From: Planctomycetota bacterium
GTDB lineage: Bacteria; Planctomycetota; B15-G4
Direction of reading: 5' to 3'
Length of the DNA: 38,467 nt
NCBI GenBank assembly: GCA_029259695.1
Contig: JAJDEQ010000171.1
Location: 1-38,467 of the forward strand
The position numbers and the translations under genes were made by a program. Shown in pieces: positions 25,295 to 34,410 of this stretch. Numbering within the stretch: position 1 is the stretch's first letter; each line of letters opens with the position of its first letter. Below the pieces are notes generated by a model. The model did not search any database. It was not told the origin of the DNA and saw nothing but the letters and a program-made list of their open reading frames with translations.

Positions 25295-25840
25295 GTGAAG
25301 GTTCCGTTGACCGCCTGCCTGCTGATCCTGCTCGCCACTCCGGGAGCCGTCCCGCTCCCCTCCGGGCCGGGGCTCCAGGAGGAACCGCGCAACCCGGCCG
25401 AGGCCCGGGCAAGCCTGCGCCTGCCCGATACGGACCTCGATCTCGAGCTGGCCTGGCGGCAGATCGGCCCTGATCTCGGTCGCTACGTGGAGCCACCGGA
25501 GGTGGACGCCCGGGGCCTGCACGCCCTGCGGGTCCAGACGCTGCTGGCTCTCGGCGGTTCCCTGCAGACCGACGTGACCGTGCGAGCCGGCGAGCACCGC
25601 TTCGGCAAGGGGCGCTACCCGATGGGCTTCACCGTCAACCAGAGCGGCCGGCCGGTCTTCTTCCTGGTGGACGGCACCGTGGCGGTGACGCTGCCCAGCG
25701 AGGAGCTGGTACCCGGCTGGACGGCTCCCTCCATGCTGCTCCAACTGGTGCTGGTGGGGCCGCAGGAAGCGCGCCTCGTCTGGCACCACGGCGACCAGGC
25801 CGGGGCCATCGAGCTGAGGCTCGGCGCCGCCCTGCGCTGA
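25295..25840 (+). CDS. Small secreted protein, DUF2911-like by pattern
   Basis: 181 residues. Start GTG with GGGAGA about 6 bases upstream. Residues 1-20 are a signal peptide. The mature part is beta-rich: LQTDVTVRAGEHRFGKGRYP, MGFTVNQSGRPVFFLVDGTV, then LLQLVLVGPQEARLVWHHGD. The order 'value-Gly-x-y-L-x-KGRYxMGF ... W ... L.L' is reminiscent of DUF2911, but key residues are too few to be sure. It is 10 bases upstream of the MATE gene and probably co-transcribed with it. Function unknown. Confidence 0.72.
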   Translation: MKVPLTACLLILLATPGAVPLPSGPGLQEEPRNPAEARASLRLPDTDLDLELAWRQIGPDLGRYVEPPEVDARGLHALRVQTLLALGGSLQTDVTVRAGEHRFGKGRYPMGFTVNQSGRPVFFLVDGTVAVTLPSEELVPGWTAPSMLLQLVLVGPQEARLVWHHGDQAGAIELRLGAALR

Positions 25841-25850
25841 ACGGCCCTCG

Positions 25851-27275
25851 GTGCGGGACACCAACGCCGACCCGATCCTCACGGCCATCCTGCGTCTCGC
25901 GGGCCCGGCCGTGCTCACGTTCTGGCTCCAGAACGCCTACCACCTGAACGACGCGTTCTTCCTCGGGCGCCACGGCTCGGTCTCGGCCAACGCCATGGGC
26001 CTGTTCATGATCGTCATGATCGCGAACTTCGGGTTCATCCTGACGCTCGCGCGCGGCACGCAGTCGCTCGTGGCGCGCCGCTTCGGCGCCGGCCAACGCG
26101 AGGGCGCCGGTCTGGCGCTGGCCCAGGGCATGAGCCTGGCGGTCAAGGTGTTGCTGCCGCTCGTGATCCTCGAGTGGATCTTCGCGCCGGACATCCTGCG
26201 TTTCATGGGCGGGCGCGGTGAGGTCGTCGTCGAGGCCACGCGCTACCTGCGCACGCTGTTCCTGTTCATGCCGATTCTCTACGCCCAGCCCATGTTCGAC
26301 TTCGCCTTCCAGGCCATGGGTGACACGGCGACGCCGTTCCGCTTCGGCTGCATCGCCGTGCTCGTCAACCTCGTGCTCAACACGTTGCTGGTCCTGGACG
26401 AGGTGCACCTGCACTGGGTGCTGGGCGGCGTGACGCTGGTCGACTGGGTCGTGCCCAGCGCCGGCCTGGGCGTCGTGGGGGCCGCCGTCGCCACCGGGAC
26501 GTCGCGCCTGGTGACCTCCGTGTTGGCCTTCCGCAAGCTCGTGCGTCGCTACAAGTTGGAAGCGTTGACGTGTGCTGCTTCCTACCTGCCGCAGGATCGT
26601 CGCGTGGCCCGGGAGATCCTGCGCGTGGGTGTGCCCACCGGTGCGTCCACCTTCCTGTACGCCGCCGTGGCGATGTTCATGACGCAGGTGATGGAGGAGG
26701 TCGGCGGGCAGGACGCGTTCGGGGCCTTCGGCATCGGCTTCCGCGGCGTGGAGAGCGTCTCCTTCATGATGGTCCTCGGCTTCGGCGTGGCCACGGGCAC
26801 GGTGGCTGCCCACGCGGTGGGTGCGGGGGACATCGACCGCGCGCGCCGTTCGGGGCACGTGGGCGCGCTGGCCGGAGCTGCGGTCATGTGCGTCACGGCC
26901 ACGTTGTTCCTGATCTTCCCGGAGCAGCTCGCGGGCCTGTACACGACCGACGCGGCGATCATCGCCATCGCGGCCACCTACATCTCGACCATGGCTCTGT
27001 GCCAGGTCCCGCAGGCCCTGGAGATGATCTATGCGGACGCCATGGCAGGCGCCGGGAGTTCGGCCCGCACCGCACTGATCACGATCCCCGGCAACATCGT
27101 GCGCATCCCCCTCGCGTGGTTCTTCGCGCTCACGCTCGACATGGGTCTGCGCGGCGTGTGGTATGCCATCGTGGCCAGCGCCGTGCTCAAGGGGGTCGGC
27201 GTGTTGGTGCTCTACGTGTCGGGCAAGTGGGAGAAGGCGATGCTCCACGGGCGGAGACTGCTCGATGTCGCATGA
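25851..27275 (+). CDS. MATE/MOP-superfamily transporter, possible glycan-lipid flippase
   Basis: 474 residues with about 12 predicted membrane helices in two six-helix halves. The first half has GPAVLTFWLQNAYHLNDAFF, typical of the MATE N-lobe, and the second repeats the pattern after about residue 250 (VGVPTGASTFLYAAVAMFMT). MATE proteins export drugs and metabolites; the same superfamily contains Wzx lipid-sugar flippases. Because the genes around it make nucleotide and polyprenyl-linked sugars, a flippase or export role is plausible but not shown. Start is GTG at 25851. Its end overlaps the dehydrogenase start by 11 bases. Confidence 0.88.
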   Translation: MRDTNADPILTAILRLAGPAVLTFWLQNAYHLNDAFFLGRHGSVSANAMGLFMIVMIANFGFILTLARGTQSLVARRFGAGQREGAGLALAQGMSLAVKVLLPLVILEWIFAPDILRFMGGRGEVVVEATRYLRTLFLFMPILYAQPMFDFAFQAMGDTATPFRFGCIAVLVNLVLNTLLVLDEVHLHWVLGGVTLVDWVVPSAGLGVVGAAVATGTSRLVTSVLAFRKLVRRYKLEALTCAASYLPQDRRVAREILRVGVPTGASTFLYAAVAMFMTQVMEEVGGQDAFGAFGIGFRGVESVSFMMVLGFGVATGTVAAHAVGAGDIDRARRSGHVGALAGAAVMCVTATLFLIFPEQLAGLYTTDAAIIAIAATYISTMALCQVPQALEMIYADAMAGAGSSARTALITIPGNIVRIPLAWFFALTLDMGLRGVWYAIVASAVLKGVGVLVLYVSGKWEKAMLHGRRLLDVA

Positions 27276-28662
27276 CGCTTCGGCGCGCGACGGTGAGGCG
27301 TCCGGCAGCGACGACCTCGATCGGGGGGCCGGGGACGACGGGGCCACCGCGGCGCGCGCCGAGCTCCTGCGGCACATCGCTCGACGTACGGCACGGGTCG
27401 CGGTGGTGGGCATGGGCTACACCGGGTTGCCCGTCGCTGCGGCCTTCGTGGAGGCCGGCTACCGGGTGCTCGGGCACGACGTGGACGAGGAGAAGGTGGC
27501 GCGCCTCAACGCAGGCGAGACGGACCTCAAGCACCTCGGCGCCGGGCTGGTCGCCGGCATGCGCGCGAGCGGCCGCTTCGAGGCCACGGCGGATGCCGCC
27601 CGACTGGCCGAGAGTGACGTCGTGCTGGTGTGCGTCCCCACGCCGCTGGGCCCGGAACGGCAGCCCGACCTCAGCGCGGTGCGCGACGCAGGCGCCGCCC
27701 TGGGACGCACGTTGCATGTGGGCCAGTTGATCGTGCTCGAGTCCACGACCTACCCGGGGACGACGCGCGACGAGTTCCTGCCCACCCTGCTCGCGAGCGG
27801 CCTGCGCCCCGGGATCGATTTCTTCCTGGCCTATTCGCCCGAACGCGAGGACCCCGGTCGCGACATGGGCACGCGCCAGATCCCGCGCCTGGTGGGCGGG
27901 ATCGACGAGGCGTCACGGGACGTGGCCGTCGCGCTCTTCGAGACCGTGCTCGACCAGGTGGTCCCGGTGTCCTCGGCCGAGATCGCCGAGGCGGCCAAGC
28001 TGCTGGAGAACATCTACCGAGCCGTGAACATCGCCATGGTGAACGAGATGAAGGTGCTGCTGACGGCCCTCGATCTCGACGTCCACGAGGTGATCGACGC
28101 CGCCTCCACCAAGCCCTTCGGCTACCAGCCGTTCCGCCCGGGCCCCGGCATGGGCGGGCACTGCATCCCGATCGACCCGTTCTACATGGCCTACAAGGCG
28201 GAGCAGGTCGGTCAGCAGGCGCGCTTCATCGCCTTGGCCGGCGAGATCAACCACGCCATGCCGGGCTGGGTCGTGGAGCGCACGGCGGAAGCCCTGGTGC
28301 AACGCGGCGTGGACCTGGACGGAGCGCGCGTGCTCGTGGTCGGGCTGGCCTACAAGGCCGACATCGACGACGTGCGCGAGAGTCCGAGCTTCGCGCTGAT
28401 CTCCCGTTTCGGCGAGCTGGGAGCGACGGTGGACTACCACGACCCGCACGTCCCGCGCACGCGCGCCGCATGGCACCCAGGGCGCCCGCCGCTGGAGAGC
28501 GTGCCGCTCGACGAGGCCTCGCTCTCCGGCTATGACGCGGTCGTGATCGCCACCGATCACCGCGCCGTGGACTACCAGCTCCTGGGGCGCGCCGCCCGCC
28601 TCGTGATCGACACCCGTGGTGTGATGCGCGGCCTGGGCGACGAGGGAATCGTCATGGCCTGA
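27265..28662 (+). CDS. wbpA: UDP-N-acetylhexosamine 6-dehydrogenase (WbpA/WbpO type)
   Basis: 465 residues. This family oxidises UDP-GlcNAc (WbpA) or UDP-GalNAc (WbpO) to the uronic acid in two NAD-dependent steps. NAD motif G49-x-G51-x-x-G54 (VVGMGYTGLP); ESTTYPGTT at 159-167, a signature of the HexNAc branch rather than the UDP-glucose branch; catalytic C300 in GMGGHCIPIDPFYMAYKA; C-terminal KADIDDVRESPS. An acidic 40-residue N-terminal tail (MSHDASARDG...) precedes the Rossmann fold and is unusual. The ATG lies within the MATE gene end, so the two are translationally coupled. The product would feed an acidic glycan. Confidence 0.92.
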   Translation: MSHDASARDGEASGSDDLDRGAGDDGATAARAELLRHIARRTARVAVVGMGYTGLPVAAAFVEAGYRVLGHDVDEEKVARLNAGETDLKHLGAGLVAGMRASGRFEATADAARLAESDVVLVCVPTPLGPERQPDLSAVRDAGAALGRTLHVGQLIVLESTTYPGTTRDEFLPTLLASGLRPGIDFFLAYSPEREDPGRDMGTRQIPRLVGGIDEASRDVAVALFETVLDQVVPVSSAEIAEAAKLLENIYRAVNIAMVNEMKVLLTALDLDVHEVIDAASTKPFGYQPFRPGPGMGGHCIPIDPFYMAYKAEQVGQQARFIALAGEINHAMPGWVVERTAEALVQRGVDLDGARVLVVGLAYKADIDDVRESPSFALISRFGELGATVDYHDPHVPRTRAAWHPGRPPLESVPLDEASLSGYDAVVIATDHRAVDYQLLGRAARLVIDTRGVMRGLGDEGIVMA

Positions 28663-28817
28663 GGTCGGGCGGCTGGCGCCTCACCCGCGGCCGGCCGAGT
28701 CGTCGGATCGGGCCCACGCATCGAATCACCCGGCGTGCCATCATGGGCGCCCGCAGCGCCGCGCCCGGCCCCTGCGCGCCGCCTCGTCTCCCCCGTCGTC
28801 AGCCAGGAACCTCGCTC

Positions 28818-31800
28818 ATGCGTGCTTCACCCGCAGTCGTGTCGTCGTTGGTGTGGGCTTGTCTCGCCACCCTCGGAGAGGCCACCCCGCAGGACGGGCC
28901 GGTCGACCTGAGTGAACGCTTCGAGACGCTCGGCGGCGTCGCCGTGACGCTCTGGGCCGAGTCGCCCCTGCTGTTCAACCCGACGGCGATGGACATCGAC
29001 GAGCACGGCCGCGTGTGGGTCACCGAGGGTGTCAACTACCGTCGTTGGGGCGGGCGCAATCCCGGTCGCGAGCACCCCGAGGGCGATCGCATCGTGGTCT
29101 TGCAGGACACCGATGGCGACGGCGCCGCCGACACCTCGACCGTCTTCGCCCAGGACGTCGACCTCGTGTCGCCGCTGGGCATCTGCGTGCTCGGGTCGCG
29201 CGTCATCGTGTCGTGCTCGCCGTCGATCTTCGTCTACCACGACGACGACGGCGACCTCGTCGCCGATCGACGCGAGACGCTGCTGACCGGCTTCGGCGGC
29301 CGGGATCACGATCACGGCGTGCACTCGGTGGTCTTCGGCCCGGATGGCCGCCTGTTGTTCAACGCGGGCAACGCCGGCCCGCACATCGTCACCGACAAGG
29401 ACGGCTGGACGCTGCGCGCCGGCAGCCTCTACAGCGGCGGCGGCCCCGAGGCGGCGGACAATCGCCCCGGCCTCGTGAGCGACGACGGCCGTGTGTGGGT
29501 CGGCGGGATCGTGCTCGAGATGGAGCCGGACGGCAGCGGCCTGGAGGTGATCGCGCACAACTTCCGCAACCCGTACGAAGTCGCCGTCGATTCCTTCGGC
29601 CGGCGCTGGCTGACCGACAACGACGACGATGGCAACGCGTCCTGTCGCGCGGTGTGGGTCATGCCGAACGGCAACTACGGCTACACGTCCGCCGACGGTT
29701 CGCGGAGCTGGCAGGCGGACCGCCGCCCGGGCCAGGACACCGTGCGCGCCCACTGGCACCAGGACGACCCCGGTGTGGTGCCCACCACCGCCGTGACCGG
29801 CGCGGGAGGCCCGACCGGCGTGGCGGCCTACGAGGGCAAGCTGGTGCCCCTCGCCAAGGGGGCCGTGCTGGGCGCCGACGCCGGCCGCAGCCTGATCTTC
29901 GCGCTGAAGCCGGGTGAGCGCGGCGCGGGTTGGGAGCTGAGTCAGGACGTGCTCATCCGCTCGGTGCCCTTCGAGCGGGACGACACGACGCAACGCGACG
30001 AGACACCGCACCTGTTCCGCCCGAGCGACGTCACCGTCGCCCCCGACGGCGCGATCTTCGTCGCCGACTGGTACGACCCGGGGGTGGGCGGGCACCTGGC
30101 CGGCGATCAGGAGGCCTACGGCCGCATCCTGCGCGTCGCGCCGCGCGTGCAGCAGGCTCCTCCGCCGACGCTCGACCTCGACACGACCGCCGGCCGCATC
30201 GCCGCGCTGAAGAGCCCCAACCACGCCGTGCGCTTCCGCGCCTGGCAAGCCATCGACGCCACCGTGCTGCGTGACGGGGACGCCGATAGCAGCGGCGACC
30301 CGTTACTCGTCGCCGAACGCACGGCGCTCGCCGCCGAGACGGACGCGGCCTTGACCGCGATGTACGCGCGCGGCGACCCGATCCATCGCGCGCGTGCGGC
30401 ATGGCTGCTCGCGCGGCGCGGGGCGGAGGGCCTGCGCAGCGTGCGCTCCGGCCTGCTCGACCGGAATCCGCTCATGCGCCTGGTGTCCGCTCGTGCCATG
30501 CGCGCGGCCGGCGTCCCCGCCGCGGTGATGGGGCGGGCGCTGGTACGCGACGGCTCGCCGGCCGTGCGCCGCGAAGCCGCGCTCATGCTGCGGGACGCTC
30601 CCGCCAGCGAGCGCGCCACCCTGTTCCCGCTGTTCCTCTCCGCCTTTCCGGAAGACGACCGGGTGTTCCTCGAGGCGCTCGGCGTGGCCTACGAGGACAT
30701 GGGCGACTACGTCTACGAGTACCTCGCCCGTTCGCTCTCCGGCAGCGGTTCGCACTGGAGCCGGTCGGTGGCGGACCTCGCCTGGCGCTTCCACCCGGAG
30801 GAGGCCGTGCCCGCCTGGGCGGCGCGTCTCGATGCGCCCGAGCTCGGGCTCGACGCACGCGAGCAGGCGCTCACGGCCCTGGCGTTCAGCGCCGGGCGCC
30901 CTCCCGCGGATGCGGTCCTGAACGCCGCGCTGGCCGGTCCCGAAGACCTGCGTCCGCTGGCCACCTGGTGGATCGAGCACCACGACGTGGGCCCCTGGGC
31001 CGAGTACGACCTGGCCCGGCACGTGGCGAGCGCCGCGTGGGATGACGCCGAGTTGCGTTTCGACAGCGGGCCGCTGCGTTCGGGCGGCGTGCCGGTTGCG
31101 GTCGACATCAGTGGGGCCCGCCGACTGGGGCTGGTGGTGACGGAGAGCGACAACGGCAACGGGCACGACTGGGCCGACTGGCTGCAACCGCGCCTCGTGG
31201 GCCCCGCGGGCGAGCTGTCGCTGACCGACCTGGAGTGGACCCGCGCGGAGGCCGCGTGGGGCAGCGTCCGCGTGGGCAACGACTGCATCGGCGGCCCGCT
31301 GCAAGTGGACGGCACGACCTACACCGACGGCATCGGCACCCACGCCCACTCGGAGATCGTCTACGACCTGCCCGAGGGCTACGTGCGCTTCGTGGCCATC
31401 GCGGCCCTGGACGACGGCGGCAGCGGCCAGCCCGGCGCCCGGTCCGAAGTCGTCTTCCGCGTGTACGCCGACGCACCGCAGGACACCGGGCGACTGGACG
31501 ACCTGAAGGCCGCCGTACGCGACCCCATGGCCGACGACGCCCGGGATGACGCACTCGAAGCCCTGGCCATCGACCCCGAGGGCGGCGCCTGGCTGATCGC
31601 CGAAGCCCAGGCCGATCGGCTCGACGCCGACGGCCGGGAACTCGTCGCCGAGTCGATCTTCCGCAACCCCGACTTCGGCGTGCGCGCCCTGGCCGGCAGC
31701 GTCTTCGAGCGTCCGGGCCGCCGCGGTCCGCCCCTGCCGCCGCTCGACGAACTCACCGCCCTCAGCGGCGATGTCCGCCGGGGCCGCTTGCTCTACGGGC

Positions 31801-32831
31801 GCACCGACACCGCCTGCATCACCTGCCACGCCTTCGACGGTCGCGGCGGGGACATCGGCCCCGAGCTCACCGGAATCAGGTCCAAGCTCGGACGGCGCGA
31901 ACTGCTCGACGCCATGTTGCACCCCAGTGCCGCCATCTCCGCGGGCTACGAGGCGCACATGTTGGAGACGGTCGACGGTCGCGTGCTCACCGGCTTCATC
32001 CTGGTCGATGGCCAACGCGTCGTGATCAAGGACTCGATGGGCGAACGCCATGTGCTCGAAGCCGACGAGATCAGCAGCCGGCGTCGTCTGGAGCTCTCGC
32101 TCATGCCCGACGACGTCGCCCTGGGTCTGAGCGCTCAGGATCTCGCGGACCTGGCTTCCTTCCTGCTCGAGGATCGCGACGTGGATCCCGACTACGGCGA
32201 GTGGGTCGACCTGCTGGGCAGCGGCACGTTGGACGGCTGGGTGGCGTTCCACCCCACGGGGGACCTGGGCGCCGCCGGCGCGACCCACGTGGCCAACGGC
32301 AGCTGGAAGTCCGCGCCCGGTGGCACGAGCATCGGCTCCGCGTGGACCCTGAGCGACGGCATGCTCGCCACCCCGGGCCAGCCCATCGGCTACATCCGCA
32401 CCGAAGCCCGCTACCGGGACTTCGAGTTGCGGCTGCAGTGGCGCTTCCCCGCCGGGAGCGACCCGGGCAACTCGGGGGTGTTGCTGCGTCTGATCGGCGA
32501 GGACGAGGTCTGGCCCCGCTCGATCGAGGCGCAGCTCATGCACCGCAACGCCGGCGACATCTGGAACATCGGCGAGTTCGACATGCTCACCGACCACGCG
32601 CGCACGGACGGTCGTCGCACCGTGAAGCTCGCGCCCACGAAGGAGAACCCCGTCGGTGGGTGGAACGACTACCTGATCAGGCTCGACGGCCCCGACCTCG
32701 AGCTGCGGGTCAACGGCAGGCTGCAGAACGAGGCGCGTTGGTGCGCCGAGCTGCCCGGTTACATCGCGCTGCAGGCTGAAGGCGCGCCGATCGAGTTCCG
32801 CAACGTCCGCCTGCGCGCCATCGAGCGCTGA
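28818..32831 (+). CDS. PVC-type multidomain protein: dehydrogenase propeller, HEAT, NPCBM, cytochrome c, DUF1080
   Basis: 1337 residues, probably secreted or membrane-associated via a signal peptide (1-22, ending GEA). Residues about 28-455 form the PVC membrane-bound dehydrogenase/beta-propeller region (FNPTAMDIDEHGRVWVTEGV, FRNPYEVAVDSFG). About 461-728 are HEAT-like helical repeats. About 755-890 is an NPCBM-like carbohydrate-binding domain (YTDGIGTHAHSEIVYDL). A cytochrome c domain has the haem motif C1000-IT-C1003-H1004 and a likely axial Met1096 (LSLMPDDVALG). From about 1129 a DUF1080/3-keto-disaccharide-hydrolase-like domain (DLLGSGTLDGW...). It may oxidise sugars and hand electrons to the haem, with the DUF1080 part cutting the product. 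ATG 28818 has AGGA 10 bases upstream. Confidence 0.93.
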   Translation: MRASPAVVSSLVWACLATLGEATPQDGPVDLSERFETLGGVAVTLWAESPLLFNPTAMDIDEHGRVWVTEGVNYRRWGGRNPGREHPEGDRIVVLQDTDGDGAADTSTVFAQDVDLVSPLGICVLGSRVIVSCSPSIFVYHDDDGDLVADRRETLLTGFGGRDHDHGVHSVVFGPDGRLLFNAGNAGPHIVTDKDGWTLRAGSLYSGGGPEAADNRPGLVSDDGRVWVGGIVLEMEPDGSGLEVIAHNFRNPYEVAVDSFGRRWLTDNDDDGNASCRAVWVMPNGNYGYTSADGSRSWQADRRPGQDTVRAHWHQDDPGVVPTTAVTGAGGPTGVAAYEGKLVPLAKGAVLGADAGRSLIFALKPGERGAGWELSQDVLIRSVPFERDDTTQRDETPHLFRPSDVTVAPDGAIFVADWYDPGVGGHLAGDQEAYGRILRVAPRVQQAPPPTLDLDTTAGRIAALKSPNHAVRFRAWQAIDATVLRDGDADSSGDPLLVAERTALAAETDAALTAMYARGDPIHRARAAWLLARRGAEGLRSVRSGLLDRNPLMRLVSARAMRAAGVPAAVMGRALVRDGSPAVRREAALMLRDAPASERATLFPLFLSAFPEDDRVFLEALGVAYEDMGDYVYEYLARSLSGSGSHWSRSVADLAWRFHPEEAVPAWAARLDAPELGLDAREQALTALAFSAGRPPADAVLNAALAGPEDLRPLATWWIEHHDVGPWAEYDLARHVASAAWDDAELRFDSGPLRSGGVPVAVDISGARRLGLVVTESDNGNGHDWADWLQPRLVGPAGELSLTDLEWTRAEAAWGSVRVGNDCIGGPLQVDGTTYTDGIGTHAHSEIVYDLPEGYVRFVAIAALDDGGSGQPGARSEVVFRVYADAPQDTGRLDDLKAAVRDPMADDARDDALEALAIDPEGGAWLIAEAQADRLDADGRELVAESIFRNPDFGVRALAGSVFERPGRRGPPLPPLDELTALSGDVRRGRLLYGRTDTACITCHAFDGRGGDIGPELTGIRSKLGRRELLDAMLHPSAAISAGYEAHMLETVDGRVLTGFILVDGQRVVIKDSMGERHVLEADEISSRRRLELSLMPDDVALGLSAQDLADLASFLLEDRDVDPDYGEWVDLLGSGTLDGWVAFHPTGDLGAAGATHVANGSWKSAPGGTSIGSAWTLSDGMLATPGQPIGYIRTEARYRDFELRLQWRFPAGSDPGNSGVLLRLIGEDEVWPRSIEAQLMHRNAGDIWNIGEFDMLTDHARTDGRRTVKLAPTKENPVGGWNDYLIRLDGPDLELRVNGRLQNEARWCAELPGYIALQAEGAPIEFRNVRLRAIER

Positions 32832-32885
32832 GGTACGGCGACGCGCGGGCTCGGGCGACGGCGGTCCCGTGCGGCGCGGCGGCTC

Positions 32886-32905
32886 CCGGGCAAGCTCGCG
32901 CCCGG
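32886..32905 (+). terminator. Hairpin after the PVC multidomain gene
   Basis: CCGGGC / GCCCGG, a 6-bp stem with an 8-base loop, is followed by TTCGTT, about 55 bases after the stop codon. The next gene has its own promoter-like sequence just downstream, which fits a transcription end here. Confidence 0.4.
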
Positions 32906-32926
32906 TTCGTTGGCCGTGCGTGTGGC

Positions 32927-32955
32927 CGGGCACGACCGGTTGCAGCTGATATGCT
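32927..32955 (+). promoter_or_regulatory. Candidate promoter for the lipoprotein gene
   Basis: Extended -10 TG-A-TATGCT (-10 at 32950-32955), with CGGGCA 17 bases upstream as a weak -35. The start site would be near 32962, leaving about 50 bases with a strong AGGAGG before the ATG. Confidence 0.4.
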
Positions 32956-33012
32956 GGGTGCGGAGCCCCGGCTGCTCGTCGGCCGGAGGGGCAGGAGCAG
33001 GAGGAGGTTGCG

Positions 33013-33621
33013 ATGCAGACTGTCGCCGTGTCCCGTCAGGCGACGGGACGTGTTCGCGCGCGTCCAGGACTTCTCGCGCGTCCACGACTCCTAGTTCTCG
33101 CGCGTCCACGACTACCGGTCGTCGTCCTGGTGCTCGCCGTCGTCGCCTGGAGTTGCGGGTCGCGCGCGCCGGCGACGCCCGAGGAACTGGCCAACCAGGC
33201 GCTCGCCGCTCTGCGTGCAGGGGACGAGTCGGCCTTCCTCGAGATTTGCGCCACGAAGCAGGACGTGGTCGAGGCCGTCGAGCGCTCGACGCTCGAGGCC
33301 GCGCCGAAGCGGGTCGCGAAGCAGGTCTTCTCGAACGGGAACGGGCGGCGGGAGTGGGCTGCCGTGCGGCGACTCCAGCTCGAGAACTTCGGCCGCTTGC
33401 GAGCTGCCGTCGACTGGGACCGGGCCGAGATCGAGTCGGTCGACTACGAGATCAAGGAGGAGAACGCCCACCGCTCGGCGAAGAGCGTCGCCGCCCGGCT
33501 GCGCGTGGACGGGCAGGTGGTGCTGCTGAGCGTCGAAGGGCCACTGCTGGCGCCGCGCGGGTGGTGCACCGCCCAGGAGTTCCCCCTGCGGGTGCGCATC
33601 GGCGAGACGATCCTGCAGTGA
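33013..33621 (+). CDS. Predicted lipoprotein with an Arg-Pro repeat before the lipobox
   Basis: 202 residues. A strong AGGAGG lies 6 bases before the ATG. The signal region is unusually long: about 35 residues rich in Arg, Pro and Leu precede a hydrophobic core (LPVVVLVLAVVAW) and lipobox A-W-S-C48. The Arg-rich part is built from a repeated unit (LARPRL, twice, plus a degraded copy), reflecting a 24-base repeat in the DNA. The mature 155 residues are mostly helical, charged and unrecognised (EELANQALAALRAGDESAFL looks like the start of a DUF4878/lumazine-binding-like small domain). Confidence 0.75.
   Translation: MQTVAVSRQATGRVRARPGLLARPRLLVLARPRLPVVVLVLAVVAWSCGSRAPATPEELANQALAALRAGDESAFLEICATKQDVVEAVERSTLEAAPKRVAKQVFSNGNGRREWAAVRRLQLENFGRLRAAVDWDRAEIESVDYEIKEENAHRSAKSVAARLRVDGQVVLLSVEGPLLAPRGWCTAQEFPLRVRIGETILQ
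33071..33113 (+). repeat. In-frame direct repeat in the lipoprotein signal region
   Basis: The 19-base sequence TTCTCGCGCGTCCACGACT occurs twice, identically, at 33071-33089 and 33095-33113. The copies are 24 bases apart, so the reading frame is kept. A degraded copy precedes them at about 33053-33070. Confidence 0.85.
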
Positions 33622-33678
33622 GTCCCGGGGGCCGCGCAGGCACGCGGCACGCCGTCACGGGCATTCGCCGAGGCCCAG

Positions 33679-34320
33679 GTGAGCGCCACAACCCCGGGTC
33701 GGCATCTCGGTTGGGAAGACGCCCCGCGGGAACGAGCTGCGCTGAAGAACATCGGACACATCGTCGTGTTGCTGACCGGCGCTGCCTGCACCAGCGTGCT
33801 GTTGCTCGACGCCCGGCCGGGCATGCTCGAGGACCTGTTGTTCTTCGCAGTCATCCTCGGCGTGGTGGCCGTGCCCGTCGCGGCCCTGGGCGTTCTGGTC
33901 ACGGCCATCGTGCTCGCCCGGAAGGGCAAGGCCATCCGCCTGCCGGCGCGCCCGGTGGCGGTCGTGCTGGCGATGCTCTTCGTCACCGGCGCGCTCCTGT
34001 GGCTGCACGTGCCGCGCCGCATCGGGTTCGAGTTCTCTCGCTCGGCGTTCGAGCAACGGCTGCCCGAGTCGCGGCGGGGTGATTCGACCATCGCCCGACG
34101 CATCGGCCTCTACCCGGTCGACGAGATGCGCGTCGATGCCCGAGGTGGGGTCTACTTCCGCGTGGACTCCGGCCTGGACGGCATCAGCCCGGACACGATG
34201 TCGTACGGCTTCGTGCACGAGCCCAACGACGCCGGCTCGCCCTTCGGCGCCTCGAAGTACCGCACGCGTCGTCTGGGCGGCGGCTGGTCCTGGTTCCAGG
34301 CTTCCAACGACTGGTTCTGA
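33679..34320 (+). CDS. Conserved-looking membrane protein, unknown function
   Basis: 213 residues from GTG 33679, with GAGG 5 bases upstream. Three membrane helices (about 25-45, 53-80, 91-111) are followed by an outer or inner domain of about 100 residues: ARRIGLYPVDEMRVDARGGV, YFRVDSGLDGISPDTMSYGF and SPFGASKYRTRRLGGGWSWF. The last part has the look of a conserved small beta domain, but I recognise no named family. It stands between the lipoprotein and the repeat protein in the same direction. Confidence 0.75.
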   Translation: MSATTPGRHLGWEDAPRERAALKNIGHIVVLLTGAACTSVLLLDARPGMLEDLLFFAVILGVVAVPVAALGVLVTAIVLARKGKAIRLPARPVAVVLAMLFVTGALLWLHVPRRIGFEFSRSAFEQRLPESRRGDSTIARRIGLYPVDEMRVDARGGVYFRVDSGLDGISPDTMSYGFVHEPNDAGSPFGASKYRTRRLGGGWSWFQASNDWF

Positions 34321-34375
34321 CGTCCGTTTGCCCCGCGCCCCGTCCACGACCGGACAGACCGTTCCCCCGCGAGTG

Positions 34376-34404
34376 TTGCGCGCCGCAAGCGGCGGACGTA
34401 TGCC
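34376..34404 (+). promoter_or_regulatory. Candidate promoter for the repeat protein gene
   Basis: TTGCGC (34376-34381), 17-base spacer, TATGCC (34399-34404). The -10 ends 6 bases before the ATG at 34411 and no Shine-Dalgarno is present, so the transcript may be leaderless. Confidence 0.4.
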
Positions 34405-34410
34405 ACGAGC

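Noticed and set aside
30303..32933. Long minus-strand frame of 876 codons
   Set aside because: Antisense shadow of the PVC multidomain gene, which shows recognisable domains throughout.
34382..34393. GCCGCAAGCGGC before and GCCGCTTGCGGC after the repeat protein gene
   Set aside because: Each is nearly self-palindromic and GC-rich. Such a pair is expected by chance in this composition; no mobile gene or target duplication lies nearby.
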